In this document: positions 14,499-24,020 of the stretch, piece after piece
Numbering within the stretch: the first letter of the stretch is position 1
How the letters are laid out: each line of letters begins with the position of its first letter
NCBI GenBank assembly: GCA_900314935.1
Contig: OMXE01000005.1
Coordinates: 1 to 64,000 of the forward strand
DNA length: 64,000 bases
Origin: an uncultured Prevotella sp.
Lineage (GTDB): Bacteria; Bacteroidota; Bacteroidia; Bacteroidales; Bacteroidaceae
Reading direction: 5' to 3'
Translations under genes and position numbers: made by a program
Notes under the pieces: model-generated
Told to the model about the DNA's origin: nothing
What the model saw: the letters and a program-made list of their open reading frames with translations, nothing else
Databases searched by the model: none

Positions 14499-14521
14499 CA
14501 GCATTCAATTTTACTACATCC

Positions 14522-17500
14522 ATGAGACGGAATATACTAATTACCATACTTTTTATTACCGTCGGGGCGTTTGCCCAGACGGGACGACTCTTTACCACCA
14601 GCGACAAGCTGCCCAGCAGTATTATCAACCAGGTGTTCCAAGACCAGAAGGGGCGCATCTGGATTGCCACGATGAATGGATTGAACGCATACGACGGTTA
14701 TACGTTCAGGACTTTCAGGCGCTCGCGGGGCTTGGCCAACAACTGTGTGAACTGCATTATGCAGACACAGGCAGGTAGTATCTATATAGGTATGTCGAAC
14801 GCGCTGCAGCGCTACGAGAACAGCGTGTTCACCGAGATTCCCATGATTGACCGTGCAGGACAGAAGGTGGCAGCCTTTGTGACCAGCATCATTGAGCGCG
14901 AGAACAAAGAGATTCTGATATCGACCTCGGGCTACGGTATCTACCGCATGGATGCCGACGGGAAGAAGGCACGCCAGCTGGAGGGTAGCTACGCAGATAT
15001 TAAGTACGCGCACCGCCTGGCCGAGGACGGCGGAGGACGCATCTGGGTGGTATCGGAGGATAACGGCATATACTTGTTCAGCGGTACCGGCAGGCGCCAG
15101 TTCCTGAACAGCAACGAACTGAAACACTCGTTCACATCGGTATGCGTTGCCGAGAAAGACCAAGTGTTTGTGGGAAGCACCAACGGATTGTACCGTTTTA
15201 TTCCCAACAGCAGCGAGGGATTCCAGCTGATTCCCTCTACACAGAACCTGCATATCGCCACCCTTACGCTGCGGCGCGACGGTAACCTGCTGCTGGGCTG
15301 CGACGGTCAGGGTGTGATGCAGTATAACGTCAAGAACGGCACGGTGGGCTCCATTTCGTACCTCAGTACCGAGATCGACCTGAAGAAGAGTAAGGCAATG
15401 AGCGTGATTGAGGACAAGGGCGGTAACCTGTGGATAGGACTGCTGCAGAAGGGTGTGTTTATGCAACCGGTGCGTCCGAACAGTTTCGGCTACCTGGGTA
15501 GGAAGCTCGGGGCAACGAACACCATTGGCGATGCCTGTGTGATGAGCGTCTTCATGACACGCGACGGTACGCTATGGGTAGCCGGCGACAGCGACGGACT
15601 GTATGCCATATCGCCGGATAAACAGAACGTACGGCACTTCCGACTGGAGAACGCTGGCGAGCCCGCGGTGACCGTGCTGGGCATGGCCGAGGACAGCTCG
15701 GGGCGCCTCTGGGTGGGCACCTACCGCAACGGCTGCGGATGGGTGGACAAGCAAACTGGGGTTTATCACCGACTGCCATCGACACAGAATGAGGTGAAGA
15801 GCGTGTTCGACGTGGCCATCGGTAAGGATGATGTGTTATGGATTGGTAGCATGGGTGACGGACTGATGCGCGTGGACCTGAAGAGCGGTGTGGAACGTAT
15901 CTACCGCTCGCAGCTATCTACCAACAGCGACAGCTTGACCAACTGTTTGCTGAACGACTATATCGCACAGCTGAAACTCTCGCCCGACGGCAAGCGCCTG
16001 TATGTGGGTACGTGTATCGGACTGGCTTGTCTGGACCTGGAGAAGAACAGCTGGACAAACCTGTTCGGCACCAACGGCATTATCAGAAACATTCAGATCA
16101 ATACCATTCAGGAAGACCGCAAGGGCAGAATTTGGTCGGGTACCAGCGAGGGTCTGTACTGCTACGACCTGAAGACAAAGAAGATAGAGGAGTATAGCAA
16201 AAACTCAGGACTGGCCGACGAGTATATTGCGGGTATCGAGGTAGGACCGAAGGAACAGATATGGGTGAGCACCGGACACGGACTGAGTCAGATGGACCCG
16301 AAGACGGGCAAGGTTATCAACTACTTCGCCGACGACGGACTGCAGGACAATGAGTTCTCGGAGGGTGTGTCGTATGCCAGCAAAGACGGTAGTCTGATCT
16401 TCGGCGGCATGCAGGGCATCACCTGGTTCAAGCCCTCCGACCTCCATCCTATCAAGCGGAAATTCTCGGTACATATCACCGGTATGCGCGTGAACGGACA
16501 GGAAGTGCGGGCAGGACAGAAGTCGGGCCGCTACGTGATTACCGACAGTACGGTGATCAACTCGAACCGCTTTGAGCTGGCTCATCAGGACAACACGTTC
16601 TCGCTGAACCTCTCGACACTGACATACGACTATCCCGACCATATCACCTACGAATACAGCATCAACGGCGAGCCGTGGATTACCATGCCCCCGGGCACCC
16701 ACGAGCTCACGTTCAGTCATATGCCCTCGGGCACCTACCGCTTCCGCGTGAAGGCCATCATCAGCGACACCGAGTCGGACATCAAGAAGTTCACGGTGAA
16801 GATACACCCCGTGTGGTATCTCTCCATCTGGGCCCGTCTGCTCTACTTCCTGCTGTTGGCTTTGGGAGCATATCTGTATCTTACCTACCGCCGCCGCCAG
16901 GAACAGGCTCACCTGCGCCTGCAGGAGCATATCCATGCCGAGGAGATGAGCGAGGCCAAGCTGCGGTTCTTCATGAACATCAGTCATGAGATACGCACGC
17001 CAATGACACTCATCCTCACCCCGATTATGACGCTCATCAAGGAGGATACCGATCCGCACCGCCACGGTATGTACAAGACCGTGCAACGCAATGCGGAGCG
17101 TATTCTGCACCTGATTAACCAGATGATGGACTTGCGGAAGATCGAGAAGGGACAGATGATGATGCGCATGAGCAAGACCGACTTCGTGTCGTTCGTGCAG
17201 GATCTGTACTCGCTCTTCGAGGTACAGGCGCGCAGTAAGAACATCGAGCTGAGCTATGCGCACGATACCGACCAGTTGCCGATATGGATCGACCGCAAGA
17301 ACTTCGACAAGGTGGTGGTGAACCTGCTGTCGAACGCCTTTAAGTTCACGCCCCCGGGAGGAAAGGTGGAGATCAAACTGGAACACGATGAGAAAGAGGC
17401 TCGCCTGCGCATCAAGGATACGGGCGAGGGCATTCCAGCCGATAAGATGGAGAAGATCTTTGAACGCTTCTACCAGACTGCTTCGACCGTGAACGACATG

Positions 17501-18526
17501 AATATAGGTACGGGTATCGGTCTCGACTTGACGCGCTCACTGGTGGAACTGCACCACGGCACCATCGGCGTGAAGAACAACAGCGACGGCAAGGGCTGCG
17601 AATTCACCGTAACACTGCCATTGGGTAACAGTCATCTGAAACCCGAGGAGATGATTGTGGACGAACAGCAGCAGGAGACCCTGCACGAGATGGAGAGCAT
17701 CATGGAAACACCGGAGGCCGACATGGATAACATGATACAGAACCGCAAGGACCTGTATGTGGTGGTGGTGGAAGATGATAACGAGATTGCCGAATACCTA
17801 CGCACGGAACTGGAGCGCGACTATACCGTGAAGACATTCACCAACGGTAAGGAGGCGCTACCCGTGATTCTGACACAGGTGCCCGATGTGGTGATAAGCG
17901 ACGTGATGATGCCCGAGATGGACGGAAACACGCTCTGCTCGCGCATCAAGGCGAACGTGAACACCAATCATATTCCCGTGGTGCTGCTCACCGCCAAGAA
18001 CCGCGACGAGGACCGTCTGCAGGGCTTGGAAACGGGTGCCGACGCCTACTTGGTAAAGCCGTTCAACATGGAGATTCTCAGACGTACCATCATCAACCTG
18101 ACTGAAGCCCGCAAGGTGATGCGGTTCAAGTACACCGGTAATGAGAGTCAGGAGGACAAGGTGGAAGAGGTGAAGATGAAATCGCCCGACGAGAAGTTGC
18201 TTGAACGCGTGATGAACGTGATTAACAAGAATATCAACAACTCCGACCTGAGTGTGGACATGATTGCCGACGAGGTGGGTATCAGTCGTGTACACCTGCA
18301 CCGGAAGATGAAGGAGCTGACGAACCAGACACCGCACGACTTTATCCGTAACCTGCGACTGAAGCAGGCAGCGAACCTGCTGGCCAACCAGCACCAGAAC
18401 GTCACCGAGGTGATGTACGCCTGCGGATTCAGTAATGCGGCCTCGTTCTCCACCATCTTCAAGAAGTTCTACGGTATGTCGCCAAGGGATTACATGAAGG
18501 AGCATTCGGAGATGAAGGAGGATTAA
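14522..18526 (+). CDS. Hybrid two-component system regulator (HTCS)
   Basis: A 1334-residue single-protein sensor-regulator. Signal peptide 1-19. A two-part beta-propeller of Reg_prop repeats follows (RIWIATMNGLNAYDGYTFRT, LWVGTYRNGC, RIWSGTSEGLYCY) to ~640, then a Y_Y_Y domain (~700-760) and one membrane helix (~770-790). The histidine kinase has phospho-acceptor H822 in FFMNISHEIRTP, N-box NLLSNAFKF, DTGEGIP and GTGIGLDL. The receiver has D1127 in VISDVMMPEMDG. A C-terminal AraC-type HTH ends CGFSNAASFSTIFKKFYGMS. HTCS proteins bind oligosaccharides in the periplasm and activate polysaccharide-degradation genes. The nearby CE2 esterase and sugar symporter hint at hemicellulose, but no SusC/D pair is in the window. 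Confidence 0.93.
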   Translation: MRRNILITILFITVGAFAQTGRLFTTSDKLPSSIINQVFQDQKGRIWIATMNGLNAYDGYTFRTFRRSRGLANNCVNCIMQTQAGSIYIGMSNALQRYENSVFTEIPMIDRAGQKVAAFVTSIIERENKEILISTSGYGIYRMDADGKKARQLEGSYADIKYAHRLAEDGGGRIWVVSEDNGIYLFSGTGRRQFLNSNELKHSFTSVCVAEKDQVFVGSTNGLYRFIPNSSEGFQLIPSTQNLHIATLTLRRDGNLLLGCDGQGVMQYNVKNGTVGSISYLSTEIDLKKSKAMSVIEDKGGNLWIGLLQKGVFMQPVRPNSFGYLGRKLGATNTIGDACVMSVFMTRDGTLWVAGDSDGLYAISPDKQNVRHFRLENAGEPAVTVLGMAEDSSGRLWVGTYRNGCGWVDKQTGVYHRLPSTQNEVKSVFDVAIGKDDVLWIGSMGDGLMRVDLKSGVERIYRSQLSTNSDSLTNCLLNDYIAQLKLSPDGKRLYVGTCIGLACLDLEKNSWTNLFGTNGIIRNIQINTIQEDRKGRIWSGTSEGLYCYDLKTKKIEEYSKNSGLADEYIAGIEVGPKEQIWVSTGHGLSQMDPKTGKVINYFADDGLQDNEFSEGVSYASKDGSLIFGGMQGITWFKPSDLHPIKRKFSVHITGMRVNGQEVRAGQKSGRYVITDSTVINSNRFELAHQDNTFSLNLSTLTYDYPDHITYEYSINGEPWITMPPGTHELTFSHMPSGTYRFRVKAIISDTESDIKKFTVKIHPVWYLSIWARLLYFLLLALGAYLYLTYRRRQEQAHLRLQEHIHAEEMSEAKLRFFMNISHEIRTPMTLILTPIMTLIKEDTDPHRHGMYKTVQRNAERILHLINQMMDLRKIEKGQMMMRMSKTDFVSFVQDLYSLFEVQARSKNIELSYAHDTDQLPIWIDRKNFDKVVVNLLSNAFKFTPPGGKVEIKLEHDEKEARLRIKDTGEGIPADKMEKIFERFYQTASTVNDMNIGTGIGLDLTRSLVELHHGTIGVKNNSDGKGCEFTVTLPLGNSHLKPEEMIVDEQQQETLHEMESIMETPEADMDNMIQNRKDLYVVVVEDDNEIAEYLRTELERDYTVKTFTNGKEALPVILTQVPDVVISDVMMPEMDGNTLCSRIKANVNTNHIPVVLLTAKNRDEDRLQGLETGADAYLVKPFNMEILRRTIINLTEARKVMRFKYTGNESQEDKVEEVKMKSPDEKLLERVMNVINKNINNSDLSVDMIADEVGISRVHLHRKMKELTNQTPHDFIRNLRLKQAANLLANQHQNVTEVMYACGFSNAASFSTIFKKFYGMSPRDYMKEHSEMKED

Positions 18527-18585
18527 GGGGGAGCCTCACGCAGAATATGAGTTTTTAATCTCCCGCAGAATATGAGTTTAATTGT

Positions 18586-18685
18586 CCCGCAGAAATAGCA
18601 GAAATGGCAGAAATTATAATTACTATTGATAATCATGCCACATGGCGGGCGCAGCCCTTTCTGTGATTTCTTTGATTTCTGCGGG
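18586..18685 (+). repeat. Palindromic repeat, left copy flanking the PIG-L gene
   Basis: Begins CCCGCAGAAATAGCAGAAAT and ends ATTTCTGCGGG. Its centre has ATGGCGGGCGCAGCCCTTTC. It matches the reverse complement of 19895-20011 except for an ~18-base extra piece there. A direct repeat GAAATA..ACAAGTCTTCTGTGAG follows it, also present after the right copy. Confidence 0.85.
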
Positions 18686-18730
18686 AAATAATAAAAACAA
18701 GTCTTCTGTGAGTAATAAAGAACAGTAAGA

Positions 18731-19873
18731 ATGAATTTGAATCTGACTTCTGGAATCAAGATGCCCGAACACACACTGCGACGACAGGTGATCGCACTGT
18801 GTGAGAAGGTGGGAAAGCCGCTATTGAAGCTCTCCACCAAGGACTATGTGGATAATGGGATGATGCACCTCGTGGAACAGTTCGAGGGAAAGGCAGGATT
18901 GGTGAACATCGAAGTGTTCAACGAACTGCAGCACACCATCACGGGATGGCCGGGTGGAAAGCCTGAGGCCGACGACTCCACACGTCCTGAACGGGCGTTC
19001 CCCTACCCCAAGCGGGTTCTGGTGTTCTCGCCACATCCCGACGATGACGTGATCTCCATGGGAGGAACCATACGCCGACTGATGCAGCAGGGACACAACG
19101 TGCATGTGGCCTACGAGACATCGGGGAACATCGCCGTGGGTGATGAGGAGGTGCGGCGTTTCATGCACTTCACCAACGGTTTCAACACCATCTTCGCCAA
19201 TGGCTCTGACGAGGTGATCAAACACTACTATAAGTGGGTAAAGGAGTTCCTGAACAGTAAGCAGGAAGGTGATGTGGATGCGGAACAGATTCTCCGACTG
19301 AAGGGGTTGATACGCAGGGGTGAGGCACGACTGGCTTGCGAATACAACGGTATTGACAGTAAGCATATCCATTTTCTCGACCTGCCTTTCTATGAGAGCG
19401 GACGGATTGAGAAGCTACCGATGACCGAAGCGGATGTGAAGCCTATCATCGCCCTGATACAGGAGATTAAACCGCACCAGATCTATGTGGCGGCCGACCT
19501 GGCTGATCCGCATGGGACGCACCGTAAGTGCACCGATGCCGTACTGGCGGCCATCGACGAGGAACGGAAGGCGGGAGCCACCTGGCTGAACGACTGCAGG
19601 GTATGGATGTACCGCGGGGCGTGGGCGGAATGGGATGTGGCCGACATCGAGATGTGCGTGCCGATGAGTCCTGAGGAGCTGCGCGAGAAACGCAACGCCA
19701 TCCTGCGCCACCAGAGTCAGATGGAGAGCGCTCCGTTCTTGGGTAACGACGAACGACTGTTCTGGCAAAGGGCAGAGGACCGAAACCGTGACACGGCAAA
19801 GAAATACGATGCGCTGGGATTGGCCTGCTATGAGGCTATGGAGGCGTTCGTGGAGTACCGATTCTGGGAGTGA
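18731..19873 (+). CDS. PIG-L family deacetylase-like protein (C-terminal half of NagB-PIG-L type)
   Basis: A 380-residue protein with the LmbE/PIG-L zinc site HPDDD (residues 102-106, in FSPHPDDDVISMGG) and the second-shell region DPHGTHRKC. These enzymes remove acetyl groups from GlcNAc-like sugars. Residues 1-95 (ALCEKVGKPLLKLSTKDYVD, LQHTITGWPGGKPEADDS) match the linker and C-terminal half of the larger Bacteroides proteins annotated as glucosamine-6-phosphate deaminase, which join a NagB domain to PIG-L. No NagB domain is encoded upstream here, so it is a stand-alone half, arisen either by truncation or by fission. The gene lies between two inverted copies of a ~100-bp palindromic repeat. 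The start is uncertain; MPEHTL at codon 11 is an alternative. Confidence 0.75.
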   Translation: MNLNLTSGIKMPEHTLRRQVIALCEKVGKPLLKLSTKDYVDNGMMHLVEQFEGKAGLVNIEVFNELQHTITGWPGGKPEADDSTRPERAFPYPKRVLVFSPHPDDDVISMGGTIRRLMQQGHNVHVAYETSGNIAVGDEEVRRFMHFTNGFNTIFANGSDEVIKHYYKWVKEFLNSKQEGDVDAEQILRLKGLIRRGEARLACEYNGIDSKHIHFLDLPFYESGRIEKLPMTEADVKPIIALIQEIKPHQIYVAADLADPHGTHRKCTDAVLAAIDEERKAGATWLNDCRVWMYRGAWAEWDVADIEMCVPMSPEELREKRNAILRHQSQMESAPFLGNDERLFWQRAEDRNRDTAKKYDALGLACYEAMEAFVEYRFWE

Positions 19874-19894
19874 AACACCACCACCCAAAGAGGT

Positions 19895-20011
19895 CCCGCA
19901 GAAATGGCAGAAATCACCGAAAGGGCTGCGCCCGCCATGCGGCATGATTATCAATAGACATTAGAATCAAGTAGTAATTAAAATTTCTGCCATTTCTGCT
20001 ATTTCTGCGGG
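19895..20011 (-). repeat. Palindromic repeat, right copy flanking the PIG-L gene
   Basis: Reverse-complement relative of 18586-18685, with both CCCGCAGAAAT and ATTTCTGCGGG ends. It is followed by GAAATAAAAAAACAAGTTTT, the counterpart of the bases after the left copy. Confidence 0.85.
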
Positions 20012-20066
20012 AAATAAAAAAACAAGTTTTCTGTGAGAAATGAAATCTGTGAGAAATAGAAAGAAT

Positions 20067-21167
20067 ATGAAAAGAATAGTAATCATCTTTTGTTTCATGG
20101 CAATAACTGCCATAGCTGCAATAGCCTCAACAACAATCCCGGTGAAGGGAACTGTGATTAAAGCATCCGACCCGCGGATTGTCTATACCGGTCGCATCAG
20201 CTTTGCAAACCCTGAGGCACCCACGTTCTCGTACCCGGGAACGCAGATCATGGCGTGCTTCGAAGGTACATCGCTCAAGGTGATGGCCAAGCCCATGAGC
20301 GGGTATTTCATGGCGCAGATTGATCAGGCGGAACCGTTCAAGGTGGGGTTCATGGCACCGAACGACTCGGTGGTGACCGTGGCTACAGCACTTGCTGACG
20401 GCAGACATCTGGTGAAACTGATGTATGTCGTGGAGGGACTCGACCTGAAGCCAGTGTTCAAGGGCTTTATCCTCGACGAGGGGCGACAATTAGCGCCACC
20501 ACCTGCCCTACCCCAACGGAAGATTGAGTTCATCGGGAACTCCATTACCTGCGGCTACGGCAACGAGAGCATCGAACGGAGCGATCCGTTTGAATACGAG
20601 ACGGAGAACCACTACTACGCCTATGCGGCCATCACGGCCCGGAACCTGCATGCACAGCACTGGGTAGTGGCCCGCAGCGGCATCGGCATATATAGGAACT
20701 ACAACGGTCCGAGGACCGGTAACCCTGATAACATGCCGGCAATGTATGAGTACACGCTGTTTAACGACAAGCGCGAGCAGTGGGATTTCTCCCGCTATCA
20801 ACCCGATGTGGTGTGCATCAACTTAGGTACGAACGACCTCTCCACGCCGAACTTCGACATCAAGCTGTTCACCGAGGCATACAGGAAGTTCCTGAAGACC
20901 GTTCGCGGGCATTACCCCAACGCGAAGATCGTACTGCTCACGGGCTCGATGCTCAACGGTAAGGAAATGGAGCTGCAACAGAAAACGCTCAACGAGCTGA
21001 GGGACGAGGCACGGAAGAACGGTGACAAGGAGGTGTACCGCTTCGATTTCACCCCGCAGACAGGCGAGCTGTACTATGGCGCCAGCTGGCATCCCAGCAT
21101 CTGGCAGCACGAAAAAATGGCGGGGGAACTCACCGCGTTCCTCCGCCAAATAACGCGCTGGTGGTAA
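20067..21167 (+). CDS. Carbohydrate esterase family 2 acetyl-esterase
   Basis: A 366-residue exported esterase. The start is placed at 20067 (MKRIVIIFCF) because the upstream in-frame ATG at 20040 lies in the repeat tail and would spoil the signal peptide, which ends near AIASTT. Residues ~25-140 form the beta-sandwich N-terminal domain of CE2 enzymes. Residues ~145-366 are an SGNH hydrolase, with serine in IEFIGNSITCGYG (S159), the INLGTNDLS block and the catalytic histidine in ASWHPS. Such enzymes remove acetyl groups from xylan or mannan sugars. The gene is convergent with the M64 protease gene (5 bases apart). Confidence 0.85.
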   Translation: MKRIVIIFCFMAITAIAAIASTTIPVKGTVIKASDPRIVYTGRISFANPEAPTFSYPGTQIMACFEGTSLKVMAKPMSGYFMAQIDQAEPFKVGFMAPNDSVVTVATALADGRHLVKLMYVVEGLDLKPVFKGFILDEGRQLAPPPALPQRKIEFIGNSITCGYGNESIERSDPFEYETENHYYAYAAITARNLHAQHWVVARSGIGIYRNYNGPRTGNPDNMPAMYEYTLFNDKREQWDFSRYQPDVVCINLGTNDLSTPNFDIKLFTEAYRKFLKTVRGHYPNAKIVLLTGSMLNGKEMELQQKTLNELRDEARKNGDKEVYRFDFTPQTGELYYGASWHPSIWQHEKMAGELTAFLRQITRWW

Positions 21168-21171
21168 AGTA

Positions 21172-23442
21172 CTACTTCTTCATAGCGTCTTGCCAAGAGC
21201 CTGAAACAAATACAGGCGGTAGATGACGGCTCGAGTCGATCTCTCTTTCGTTCATTCCCCTAATTGTTTTTGGTTTAGGAGCACGCTTTGCTTCGGTAGC
21301 TTGCTTTCGCCCAGCCTGGTCGAAAGCAACAAACGTCTCATAGTCATACTTCCAGTTGGGACCTTCCGACTCCTGCATCACATAACGATAGATAGCCTCT
21401 CGTGAAGGTGCATTGAAAGGTGTATCGTTAAAGCGCATCATACTGTTCTGAGTAGGACGATACACATTGCGCCCATACGTGGCAGCCCCTTCGTACGAGC
21501 CAAGGCCCTCCGAAGCATAACGTTTATCTGCTGCCAGATGACTCCATCTGGTTTGGGTTACATCACTATGAAGATCAACATTGGCACCGCGGCCCAGTTC
21601 TTTCCAAAGAGTCTCCAAATTCTGCATAGCCTCTTTCGAAGGCGTGCTGTTCTGGTTATCTTCAACATACTCATCAAGCAGTCGGCCAACACCATGTCCG
21701 CCTCCTTCATGATTAAGCACCTTACTCACTCCGTCAAGCATAAAAGCAACGTACGAGGCATCATCAAACATAAAACAAACACTGCGACCTGCATTATAGG
21801 AGTTGGCAATGACATTTACTCTCATGGGTCGATTGGGTATCAGCGTCTTAATTTTCTGAGCATACGCAAAGGCATCCTCATCTGAATGAATGGCATTCTT
21901 GGCCTCATCGAAGAATTCCTTGTTAGGAGAAACAGCTTTTACAGCATAGACATTGAAACGATCGCGTAGTGATGTATATGGCTCATAGACAAAGAATTGT
22001 TCCATGGCAGCCTTCATTACCTTTTCATACTTGCCGTTTGGCTCCATGTCCTTGTCAACAAATCCATTCCCGACAAAAACGATATCCACACCTTTACCTT
22101 TGGTGGCTTTCTGCAACGTCATAACTTCACCATCGTGCGAATAATCCGTAGAAGTGTATAAGTTATAGTCAATTTTACCGAACTTCTCTTTCAACACATC
22201 AAACAATAACTGGTCACGAGAACTTTCTTTCCAACCAGTCTTCTCCATCTTCCCCGTTTCGTCCATCAGACTGCTAAAGACAATATTACCATTCTCATCT
22301 ACGAGATTCACATAGTTCAGGTACAGGAAATAGCGGTTGTAGAAACTTGAGAAGCCTTCTGGATCAAGATTCAGCCAGTTAATGTTGTTCTCTCGGAGAT
22401 AAGACATTACTGCTTCCCTATTTCCTGGTATCATGCCGAGCACCTCAAACCCCTTGGATTTATAAGATTCATACGCTTTTGCCACCTTGTCTGTGAATCC
22501 ACTTGCAGAAGAAGAATAGTTAAACAGAAGAGTAAGTTTGTTCTCCTTGTAGATGTCTGATGTGGAAAAATGGTTTCCATTAACATCTTCAACATCAACA
22601 ACAGGCCCTGGAATGTCGGGCATTTCCAAATGTCCTCGCTGGGGAATGATGTAGTCCCACAACTGCGAGAAACGAGGATGTTTTAAAACTGAATTCGGAA
22701 CCTTTCCGCTCAGGTCGTTTCCGCTCAAGTTAATCAAGAAGTCATGATCCATCAAACGACTCACATTTGAGGGAATAGACCCTGTAAGGTCATTCTCTCC
22801 TACCTCCAAACGACTGAAACGAGGAAGATCACATAACCATTTGGGTATTTCACCTGTGAACTTGTTATTGTCTGCCATAAATCTTTCCAGTGTATAAACA
22901 TGCTGAAGAGAGTTAGGAATGCTTCCGCCTATATTGTTTTCCCAAAGATGCAAACTATTCAATCCCACCATGCGCTGCAGGCAGTCGGTTGATGGCAGTT
23001 TCCCCGAAAGATTATTCCCACTCAAAACCAAGCCTTGGATGTAAGGCAAGTCCGAACCCTTAGTAACACCAAACCATTCATCAATAGGCTTGTTGGAACA
23101 CCAATTGGTGTTATTACTCCATTTATCTCCGTTCGTTGCCTTATAAAACTCTACAAGAGCCTCTCGTACCTGCTTGCGTATCTGTTCTTCCGAGCGATAT
23201 TCTATGGAAGTGACATCCTCTTCTGTAACAGATACCACTTCTTCACCTACATACAAATTGATATTCCACACTATTTTTCCATCCTTCACCTGCGGACTGA
23301 TACTGGCACAGTCTTGAAGATCAAGCGAGATGCTATCGCCTGATGACTTCATCAGATTGACACACTGTCCCATGAATGTGGATTGAGCATCAGCAACTAA
23401 TGCCATTGCCCCTATAAGCATCGATAATAAGAAACGCTTCAT
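21172..23442 (-). CDS. Secreted LRR - redoxin-like - M64-type metallopeptidase
   Basis: A 756-residue exported protein. Signal peptide 1-19 (ends ADAQ). A plant-type leucine-rich repeat block spans ~100-260 (LVLSGNNLSGKLPS, NNKFTGEIPKWL, GENDLTGSIP). A thioredoxin/redoxin-like domain follows (~280-400), with no CxxC in its expected position (LLFNYSSSASGF). The C-terminal M64-like peptidase (~440-720) opens with VDIVFVGNGF and has the zinc site in NHEGGGHGVGRLLDEY near residue 577. That site reads HExxxH rather than the textbook HExxH; from memory Bacteroidales members share this spacing. M64 includes IgA-cleaving clostridial enzymes; the substrate here is unknown. It overlaps the preceding gene by 4 bases (ATGA). 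Confidence 0.8.
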   Translation of the reverse strand: MKRFLLSMLIGAMALVADAQSTFMGQCVNLMKSSGDSISLDLQDCASISPQVKDGKIVWNINLYVGEEVVSVTEEDVTSIEYRSEEQIRKQVREALVEFYKATNGDKWSNNTNWCSNKPIDEWFGVTKGSDLPYIQGLVLSGNNLSGKLPSTDCLQRMVGLNSLHLWENNIGGSIPNSLQHVYTLERFMADNNKFTGEIPKWLCDLPRFSRLEVGENDLTGSIPSNVSRLMDHDFLINLSGNDLSGKVPNSVLKHPRFSQLWDYIIPQRGHLEMPDIPGPVVDVEDVNGNHFSTSDIYKENKLTLLFNYSSSASGFTDKVAKAYESYKSKGFEVLGMIPGNREAVMSYLRENNINWLNLDPEGFSSFYNRYFLYLNYVNLVDENGNIVFSSLMDETGKMEKTGWKESSRDQLLFDVLKEKFGKIDYNLYTSTDYSHDGEVMTLQKATKGKGVDIVFVGNGFVDKDMEPNGKYEKVMKAAMEQFFVYEPYTSLRDRFNVYAVKAVSPNKEFFDEAKNAIHSDEDAFAYAQKIKTLIPNRPMRVNVIANSYNAGRSVCFMFDDASYVAFMLDGVSKVLNHEGGGHGVGRLLDEYVEDNQNSTPSKEAMQNLETLWKELGRGANVDLHSDVTQTRWSHLAADKRYASEGLGSYEGAATYGRNVYRPTQNSMMRFNDTPFNAPSREAIYRYVMQESEGPNWKYDYETFVAFDQAGRKQATEAKRAPKPKTIRGMNEREIDSSRHLPPVFVSGSWQDAMKK

Positions 23443-23900
23443 GGCTTTACAATCTTTTTATAGTTTGCACCTTTCTTTACGATATATACCCCTTGGGGTT
23501 GTCTTTCCAGTGTACGGCTGTCATTACCAACAGCCTTTCCGTCCAACGTATAGACCTTTTCAGTTAAGGATTCAGCATCAGTTTTCTTTTCAACAATACC
23601 AGTGGCTTCAAAGCTCGTATAGAAACGTTTGATCTCAGACTGGTCAAAACTATAGTTATCTGACGACCCCTTGCCATAGACAACTTCCAGCGCTGGTATC
23701 ATTTTGTCTTCATTATACCTATACGAATGCTTCAAGAGAGGATAACCTTGTGTAATGGGAATCTTGACAACTGATCCATCGGTCTTTTCAATGTTCAATA
23801 CCGCCTGTAAATTTTTCTGCGCACAAATGTGCCCTGACGGTAACAGCAGCATCAGTAGTAAACAACAACTGACCCGAATAACAATTTTACTTTTACTCAT
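23439..23900 (-). CDS. Small exported protein with CTD-like end
   Basis: A 153-residue protein with a long hydrophobic signal (ends GHICAQ), a beta-rich middle (AVLNIEKTDGSVVKIPITQG, YSFDQSEIKRFY) and a tail TLERQPQGVYIVKKGANYKK resembling the C-terminal sorting domains of Bacteroidetes exported proteins. No enzyme motif. It is the first gene of a two-gene operon with the M64 protease and overlaps its start by 4 bases, so a role with or for the protease (inhibitor, anchor or chaperone) is possible but unproven. Confidence 0.6.
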   Translation of the reverse strand: MSKSKIVIRVSCCLLLMLLLPSGHICAQKNLQAVLNIEKTDGSVVKIPITQGYPLLKHSYRYNEDKMIPALEVVYGKGSSDNYSFDQSEIKRFYTSFEATGIVEKKTDAESLTEKVYTLDGKAVGNDSRTLERQPQGVYIVKKGANYKKIVKP

Positions 23901-23987
23901 AGCTAAATCAGTTTAAATTTATGTCACAAAGATATCAACAATTTTCCATATATCAAAGGAAAACACAAGAAAAATTGAAAATAAAAA

Positions 23988-24013
23988 GAGGGTTCTTGTT
24001 GTCAAGAACCCTC
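23988..24013. terminator. Terminator after the sugar symporter gene
   Basis: Perfect 11-bp stem GAGGGTTCTTG / CAAGAACCCTC with loop TTGT. On the minus strand it is followed by TTTTTATTTT, so it ends the symporter transcript. Confidence 0.8.
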
Positions 24014-24020
24014 TCCTATT

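Larger units (their letters stand above)
13673..14521. other. 850-base divergent intergenic region
   Basis: Contents: CCCCTCCC-n7-GGGAGGGG hairpin (13738-13760) and a second diverged copy of the same block (~13830); C/G-rich runs to 13920; a minus-strand terminator (13948-13981); an A/T-rich tract; minus-strand TATCTTTG (14113-14106) and TAATTTTG (near 14341-14334) boxes; an 8-bp stem with 19-base loop at 14230-14264; and the hybrid regulator's promoter box at 14491. No protein-like frame. Confidence 0.65.

Noticed and set aside
16205..17386. 393-codon minus-strand frame in the hybrid regulator gene
   Set aside because: Antisense shadow with His/Val/Leu-rich composition typical of reversed coding DNA; the plus-strand gene has clear domains.
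21172..23442. Frameshift or fusion artefact between LRR and protease parts
   Set aside because: The frame is continuous with consistent composition and a single signal peptide, so a real multidomain protein is more likely.
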